From the NCBI RefSeq assembly GCF_001562255.1, contig NZ_CP014301.1, positions 930,001-994,000 of the forward strand: DNA of 64,000 nt. Reading direction: 5' to 3'. Positions 59,538-64,000 of this stretch are shown here, piece by piece. The position numbers were made by a program, and so were the translations under genes. Every line of letters starts with the position of its first letter. Positions within the stretch are counted from its first letter, which is position 1. Below the pieces are notes generated by a model. The model had not been told where the DNA came from, made no database searches, and was given only the letters and a program-made list of their open reading frames with translations. The stretch is from Bosea sp. PAMC 26642. Lineage in GTDB: Bacteria; Pseudomonadota; Alphaproteobacteria; Rhizobiales; Beijerinckiaceae.

Positions 59538-59555
59538 GGGGTGGATTCTACCTAG
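59538..59555 (-). promoter_or_regulatory. FixJ-like site (divergent) upstream of Pta-AckA operon
   Basis: Minus strand CTAGGTAGAATCCACCCC. GTAG and TCC are kept, other core positions differ. It lies 91 bp before the chosen start. Confidence 0.55.
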
Positions 59556-59590
59556 CGTGGCCCGGTCGTCCGCCCGCCGCGGTCCCGGCG

Positions 59591-60697
59591 TCACGTGGCG
59601 ATGACCGCCGAAACGGGCCGCCGCGGCGCATAAGGCAGCACAGGCCCATAGCCGAAACGCATCACGAGATCGGGGCGCCGGCCCGGGAAGCCGATCAGCG
59701 CAGCCAGCTCCGGCCGCAGGGCCGGGACCTCGACCGGCTGATTGATAAAGGCGGTCTTGAGTCCAAGCGCAGTCGCCTGCAGCGCGAAACGCTGACAGGC
59801 GCGGCCGACGGCGACCCAATGCTCAGGATCCTCCCGCCCGCCTATGAACACCGCAAGGCCGGCGGATGTGCGGACTTGCCTTGCATAGGCATCATTCTGC
59901 GATTGCGCATTCGACAGCCAGTCGAAGGCGTAAGGCCCGAGCCAGTCGGGAAGCGCGGGGTTGCCGCTCGCGACGCTGTAGAGACCGTCGCCGGTCTCGA
60001 GCGCGCGGCGCGGATTGAAACGCAGCCAGGATTTGAGCTCGGTGACGAAGGCCGCATCGGCCATTTGCGCGCTGTTGCCGGCGACGACGAGATCGCGAAC
60101 GCGGTCCATGCCCGGCCGGTCGGTGATCAGCACCAACGCGACGGTTGGGCTGCCGGCGGTTTCGGCCAGCAGACGCAGGTTGGCCGGGCTGACAGCACGC
60201 CCGCCAAATGCGGCGCGGGTGGACTGGCGCAGAGGGATGGCGTCGAAGAGATCCGAAGCCTGCGCCGGCGCCGCCCCATGTGAAAACACAATCGAGCCCC
60301 CGCCTGCGGCGTCGAAGACCGCGTCTCCCCGGCACCCTTGCGCCGCCCCGGCCAGGACGAGGTTTTCAGCGGCGCAGCCCAGGCTGACGAACAGGTGGTG
60401 ATCGTCGGGATCGACCGCCGGCGTGCGACGGGCCAGATCCGGGCTGATCGTGATCAGGTCCGGCGCGACCGTAAAGCGCCATGGCTGCGTGTTGTGGCTG
60501 TTAGGCGCCAGCGTCGCATAGCGGATCAGCTCATGCGCATCAGGTCGGGACGACAGCGCTGCCCTGGCGGCCTGGGTCGCGGCAGTATAGTCCGATGCCG
60601 ATCCCATGCGCGATGCCGACATCCACGCCGCTGCGCCGGCGCCTAGCGCCGCGAGACCACCGCCAATCAGAATATTCCGCCGGTTCATTGTTATCAT
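59591..60697 (-). CDS. Acg-like nitroreductase-family protein, exported
   Basis: A 368-residue protein with a twin-arginine-like leader (NRRNILIGGGLAALGAGAAA) and a duplicated nitroreductase fold: RYATLAPNSHNTQPWRFTVA near the N-terminus and QRFALQATALGLKTAFINQP near the C-terminus. It resembles Acg (Rv2032) proteins, which are part of the mycobacterial dormancy regulon and may store flavin. The gene follows cydB after about 100 bp on the same strand and may be read from the cyd promoter. Confidence 0.8.
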   Translation of the reverse strand: MITMNRRNILIGGGLAALGAGAAAWMSASRMGSASDYTAATQAARAALSSRPDAHELIRYATLAPNSHNTQPWRFTVAPDLITISPDLARRTPAVDPDDHHLFVSLGCAAENLVLAGAAQGCRGDAVFDAAGGGSIVFSHGAAPAQASDLFDAIPLRQSTRAAFGGRAVSPANLRLLAETAGSPTVALVLITDRPGMDRVRDLVVAGNSAQMADAAFVTELKSWLRFNPRRALETGDGLYSVASGNPALPDWLGPYAFDWLSNAQSQNDAYARQVRTSAGLAVFIGGREDPEHWVAVGRACQRFALQATALGLKTAFINQPVEVPALRPELAALIGFPGRRPDLVMRFGYGPVLPYAPRRPVSAVIAT

Positions 60698-60798
60698 CAG
60701 TTAAGCACCGCCAGCTCACCATCCCCACCGCTGCTATAGCCTGGAGGGTAGGAACGGCTATAAGGCGGCAGCCGAGTGGGCCGCCGGTGGTCACAGTT

Positions 60799-61803
60799 TT
60801 AGTGATAGCCGCCCTCGGCCTTCACCTTGCCTCGAAAGGTCCAGTACACGAAGGCGGTGTAGAATAGGATCATCGGCAGGAGAAAGCTGACCCCGATCAG
60901 CACGAAGATGTGCGAGGCCGGCGTCGCCGCCACGTCCCAGATCGTCAGGCTCGGCGGCACGAGATAAGGGTAGTTCGAGATCGCGAGCCCTAGGAAGCAC
61001 AACACGAAGATCGCTATGGTGAAAGCGAACGGCGTGAACTCGTGTTTGCCGTGCAGCCGTTTCCACGCCATCCAGCCGCAGAACGCCGTCAGCAGCGGGA
61101 ACGGCAAGAGCCAGACCAGGTTGGAGAACGAGAACCAGCGCTCCGCGATGCGCGGATGGGCATAGGGCGTCCAGAGCGAGACGAGGACGGCGAAGGCGAG
61201 CAGGCCGATCAGCAGGGCCTTGGCCTGGCCGCGCGCCCGGTCGGCGACCGACCCTTCGGTCTTGTAGATCAGCCAGGTCGCGCCCAGCAGTGCGTAGCCG
61301 ACGACGACGCCCGCCCCGCACATCAGCGTGAAGGGCGTGAACCAGTCGAAGGGGCCGCCGGCGAACTGCCTGTCGACGACGGTGATGCCCTGGATCATGC
61401 CGCCCAGGATCAGTCCCTGCGAGAACGCGGCCAGCGTCGAGCCGAGCCAGAAGGCGAGGTCCCAGATCTGGTGCTTCGGCTTGGCGACCCAGCGGAACTC
61501 GAAGGCGACGCCGCGGAAGATCAGTGCCAGCAGCATCAGCGTCACCGGCAGGTAGAAGGCCGGCATGATGATGGCGTAGGCCGTCGGGAACGCGACCCAC
61601 AGCCCGCCGCCGCCGAGCACCAGCCAGGTCTCGTTGCCGTCCCAGAACGGCGCGACCGAGTTCATCATCTGGTCGCGTTCGCGCTCGTCCTTCGTTGTCG
61701 GGAAGAGGATTGCGATGCCGAGGTCGAAGCCGTCGAGCACGACATAGAGCATTACGGCGGTGCCGATCAGCACGGCCCAGATCACGGGGAGATACCATTC
61801 CAT
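60799..61803 (-). CDS. cydB: Cytochrome bd oxidase subunit II
   Basis: A 334-residue membrane protein with about eight helices; MEWYLPVIWAVLIGTAVMLY and VLDGFDLGIAILFPTTKDER are the family beginning, WDGNETWLVLGGGGLWVAFP the middle signature. It pairs with CydA in a quinol-oxidising, non-proton-pumping terminal oxidase of the inner membrane with high oxygen affinity. It follows cydA by 12 bp. Confidence 0.95.
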   Translation of the reverse strand: MEWYLPVIWAVLIGTAVMLYVVLDGFDLGIAILFPTTKDERERDQMMNSVAPFWDGNETWLVLGGGGLWVAFPTAYAIIMPAFYLPVTLMLLALIFRGVAFEFRWVAKPKHQIWDLAFWLGSTLAAFSQGLILGGMIQGITVVDRQFAGGPFDWFTPFTLMCGAGVVVGYALLGATWLIYKTEGSVADRARGQAKALLIGLLAFAVLVSLWTPYAHPRIAERWFSFSNLVWLLPFPLLTAFCGWMAWKRLHGKHEFTPFAFTIAIFVLCFLGLAISNYPYLVPPSLTIWDVAATPASHIFVLIGVSFLLPMILFYTAFVYWTFRGKVKAEGGYH

Positions 61804-61815
61804 AGCGGGTTCTCC

Positions 61816-63246
61816 TCAGGTCTGGGGCTGGATGCGGTCGTCGCCGGGACGGCCGTCGCCGAACAGGTCGGACGCCGGCGCCTGCGCCGCCTTGAGCGGC
61901 CGGCTCGACGGCTGCTCGGGCGGGTCCTCGCTGGTGATCTCGTCCGGCCCCTTGTCGATCAAGCGGTTGATCAGGACGATGCCTGCCGAGAAGACGACGC
62001 AGTAGACGCAGACGAACAGCGCCAGCGAAATCGCGACCTGCGCGGTGGTGACCGGCGAGATCGCGTCCTTGGAACGCAGAACGCCGGTGGCGATCCAGGG
62101 CTGGCGGCCGACCTCGGTGACGAACCAGCCCGCCAGGATGGCGATGAAGCCCAGCGGCCAAGTGTACTGCGCGACCCAGAGCCAGCGTCTCTCTTCGAAG
62201 ACGGCGCTTTTCCACCACAGGATCGCGCCGAGCCAGCCGAAGGCGATCATGAACATGCCGATGCCGACCATGATGCGGAACCCGAAGAACGGGATCTTAA
62301 CCGGCGGGCGATCCTGCACCGCGAAATCGTTTAGGCTCGGAAATAGCGCGTCCATGCTACCATGGGTCATCAGGCTTGCGAGGCCCGGGATCGAAACCTC
62401 GAAGCGATTGACGCCTGCAACCTCATCTGGCCAGGCGAAGAGCACCAGTGGGGCGGGCTTAGACGAATCCCAATGCGCCTCGATAGCGGCGAGCTTGGCC
62501 GGCTGGTACTTGGCGGTGTCCACGCCGTGGCTATGGCCGATCAGCGCCTGCGCGGGTGCTGTGATCGCGATCATCAAGATCGCCATCCGCACCATCGTCT
62601 TCGCCGCCTCGGTGCGGTGGCCGACCATGAGATGGCGCGCGCCGGTCGCCAGCACGACGAAGGCGGTGGTCAGGTAGGCCGCCGTCATCATGTGCATGAA
62701 GCGCATCGGGAAGGTGGGATTGAAGATGATCTTCATCCAGTCGAGCGGATAGGCGATGCCGTCGCGCATCTCGTGCCCGGTTGGGAACTGCATCCAGCTG
62801 TTGGCGGACAAAATCCAGAAGCCTGAGAGCGCAGTGCCGCACGCCACGATCACCGCCGACAGGAAATGTAGCCAGGGCGGCACGCGCTTCCAGCCGAACA
62901 GCATGACACCGAGGAACGACGCCTCGAGGAAGAAGGCGGTCAGCACCTCGTAGCCGATGAGCGGGCCAATGACGTTACCGACCACGACGGAGAAGCGGCT
63001 CCAGTTCGTGCCGAACTGATAGGAAAGCACGATGCCAGACACGACGCCCATGGCGAATGAGACCGCGAAGATCTTGGTCCAGAAGCGGGCGAGCAGGTGA
63101 TATTTCTTGTCGTCGGTCTTCAGCCACATCCCCAGCAGCGTCGCGATATAGGCCGATAGCCCGATCGTAAAGGCCGGGAACACGATGTGGAACGAGATGG
63201 TGAAGGCGAACTGGATTCGCGAAAGCAGGAACGCGTCGATCGTCAT
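61816..63246 (-). CDS. cydA: Cytochrome bd oxidase subunit I (CIO-type)
   Basis: A 476-residue subunit with nine or so helices. Haem and quinol motifs: RIQFAFTISFHIVFPAFTIG, ILSANSWMQFPTGHEMRDG, FPMRFMHMMTAAYLTTAFVV with ligand residues, and FVTEVGRQPWIATGVLRSKD. The Q-loop is short, as in cyanide-insensitive oxidases. The first gene of cydAB(-Acg-like), with a FixJ-like site 96 bp upstream. Provides respiration at low oxygen. Confidence 0.95.
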   Translation of the reverse strand: MTIDAFLLSRIQFAFTISFHIVFPAFTIGLSAYIATLLGMWLKTDDKKYHLLARFWTKIFAVSFAMGVVSGIVLSYQFGTNWSRFSVVVGNVIGPLIGYEVLTAFFLEASFLGVMLFGWKRVPPWLHFLSAVIVACGTALSGFWILSANSWMQFPTGHEMRDGIAYPLDWMKIIFNPTFPMRFMHMMTAAYLTTAFVVLATGARHLMVGHRTEAAKTMVRMAILMIAITAPAQALIGHSHGVDTAKYQPAKLAAIEAHWDSSKPAPLVLFAWPDEVAGVNRFEVSIPGLASLMTHGSMDALFPSLNDFAVQDRPPVKIPFFGFRIMVGIGMFMIAFGWLGAILWWKSAVFEERRWLWVAQYTWPLGFIAILAGWFVTEVGRQPWIATGVLRSKDAISPVTTAQVAISLALFVCVYCVVFSAGIVLINRLIDKGPDEITSEDPPEQPSSRPLKAAQAPASDLFGDGRPGDDRIQPQT

Positions 63247-63341
63247 CGCAAATCTCCGACCGTCTCGGCCTGATCCTCAGCGAGCGCGGCCGCTGCAACG
63301 TCGCCGTTTGAACTTATCTCTCCCGGTAGGACGACCGGATA

Positions 63342-63359
63342 GGTTCGGAATCTACTCAC
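63342..63359 (-). promoter_or_regulatory. FixJ-like site upstream of cydAB
   Basis: Minus strand GTGAGTAGATTCCGAACC, 96 bp before cydA. Shares the AGATTCCGA core with the PFOR-operon site. Confidence 0.7.
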
Positions 63360-63373
63360 GCGAGTTGAATTGA

Positions 63374-63655
63374 GCCGTAGAGATCTGCAAGGCGGGGCCG
63401 AAGGCAGAGGATGCCGCTCCGCCTGATCCGGAGGGCGCGAGTGGACCTGACGCATCGTCGGGCATTGGCTGGCATGGCCGGGCGTTAGGGAGCGATGAAG
63501 GTGGACCGCCGGACCGGGCACAGCGCAACTTCACCGACGAGGACAGCCGCATCCTGCCCGCACGCCGCTTCATGCAGGGCTACAGTGGCCAAATCGCAGT
63601 CGATGCCGGCCACCAGATCATCGTGGCCCACCCGATGGTGACCAATTCCTTTTAA
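63374..63655 (+). pseudogene. IS1182-type transposase remnant
   Basis: A reading frame with no valid start encodes GGPPDRAQRNFTDEDSRILP then MQGYSGQIAVDAGHQIIVAH, the central DDE-region signature of IS1182-family transposases. It begins after a stop at 63371-63373 and ends at TAA 63653-63655 shortly after the conserved segment. No terminal inverted repeats are visible. It marks an old insertion at the right border of the island. Confidence 0.75.
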
Positions 63656-63791
63656 GTTCGAGCATAGTTCCTTTATATTTACCGTTAAATTTAAAATCAT
63701 AACCCAGAAATTTAATATTAAATGATAAAAACGATTGGATCGCGATTTCAAGGAAATATATAATAACCGCGAAAATTGCGATTAAATATCC

Positions 63792-63809
63792 CTGAGTATT
63801 TTCCGATCC
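63792..63809 (+). promoter_or_regulatory. FixJ-like site upstream of second Usp gene
   Basis: CTGAGTATTTTCCGATCC, in an AT-rich stretch (63660-63800), 94 bp before the ATG at 63903. Confidence 0.65.
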
Positions 63810-63902
63810 TATGCAGTCTCCAAAATGGCATTACTCATAGATGGTAAGTCCTCTTCGCAGTCGGAGCGGTCGGAATTGAAATTTCAGGGTGAACAAGAAT
63901 CG

Positions 63903-64000
63903 ATGGCGATCAAAGATATCTTGCTGCAGCTCAACAGCTACCCGGACGCCGCGCCCGCCTCGGCGATCGAACAGGGCGTCGCGATCGCGGCGCTTTTGCG
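63903..64000 (+). CDS. Universal stress protein-like, cut by window edge
   Basis: ATG 63903 starts MAIKDILLQLNSYPDAAPAS then AIEQGVAIAALL and runs out of the window after 32 codons. The beginning fits tandem UspA proteins (strand KDILLQL, then a helix with repeated Ala). The preceding FixJ-like site, at the usual distance, supports membership in the same regulon. Function assignment is tentative because so little is visible. Confidence 0.55.
   Translation, partial: MAIKDILLQLNSYPDAAPASAIEQGVAIAALL

Overview
The window is GC-rich DNA with the gene style of an alphaproteobacterium, most likely of the Hyphomicrobiales (DUF992, DUF6894, DUF3775, FixJ-type regulation, cyanide-insensitive-type cytochrome bd). 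The genus cannot be fixed from the sequence. There are no rRNA, tRNA or CRISPR features that I can see.

Layout. 1-3.6 kb: five small unrecognised genes plus one cut by the window edge, resembling the accessory end of an integrative or plasmid-like element. 3.6-6.1 kb: a decayed junction with remnants of an isochorismatase-like hydrolase, an MFS permease, a DUF6894 gene and a cation-diffusion facilitator, around one intact PRC-barrel gene. 6.4-17.2 kb: stress and chaperone block (SOUL haem protein, groES-groEL, CDF transporter, DUF992, LysR, OsmC-like, cbpA-cbpM, grpE, dnaK). 17.2-22.3 kb: a 1471-residue hybrid signalling protein (CheB-CheR-coil-PAS-kinase-REC-REC-FixJ-type HTH) divergent from a lone receiver. 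22.3-41.6 kb: oleate hydratase, BON-domain proteins, two cytochromes c, MlaF-like ATPase, VIT1-like and copper transporters, aldo/keto reductase, two zinc alcohol dehydrogenases, an aldehyde dehydrogenase, a MacB-like exporter and a universal stress protein. 41.9-46.4 kb: PstB-like / PhoU-like / shortened pyruvate phosphate dikinase operon. 46.4-63.3 kb: pyruvate:ferredoxin oxidoreductase operon, acetate kinase and a MaoC-phosphotransacetylase fusion with a Mg-type P-ATPase, an Acg-like nitroreductase, and cytochrome bd oxidase. 63.3-64 kb: IS1182-type transposase remnant, then the start of another universal stress protein.

Main result. An 18-bp element, consensus close to CTGCGTAGTTTCCGACCC, occurs at least 14 times. 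Every copy is intergenic, with its TTTCC half pointing at the next start codon, usually 70-175 bp away. It resembles, from memory, FixJ-binding sites. The only FixJ-type output domain in the window is the C-terminus of the hybrid protein at 17198-21613, so the island looks like one regulon for survival under oxygen or energy limitation: chaperones, high-affinity oxidase, PFOR-Pta-Ack substrate-level ATP formation, alcohol/aldehyde disposal, metal efflux and stress proteins. A separate 36-bp repeat precedes both the OsmC-cbpA-cbpM and the grpE-dnaK units, and groES also carries a degenerate CIRCE.
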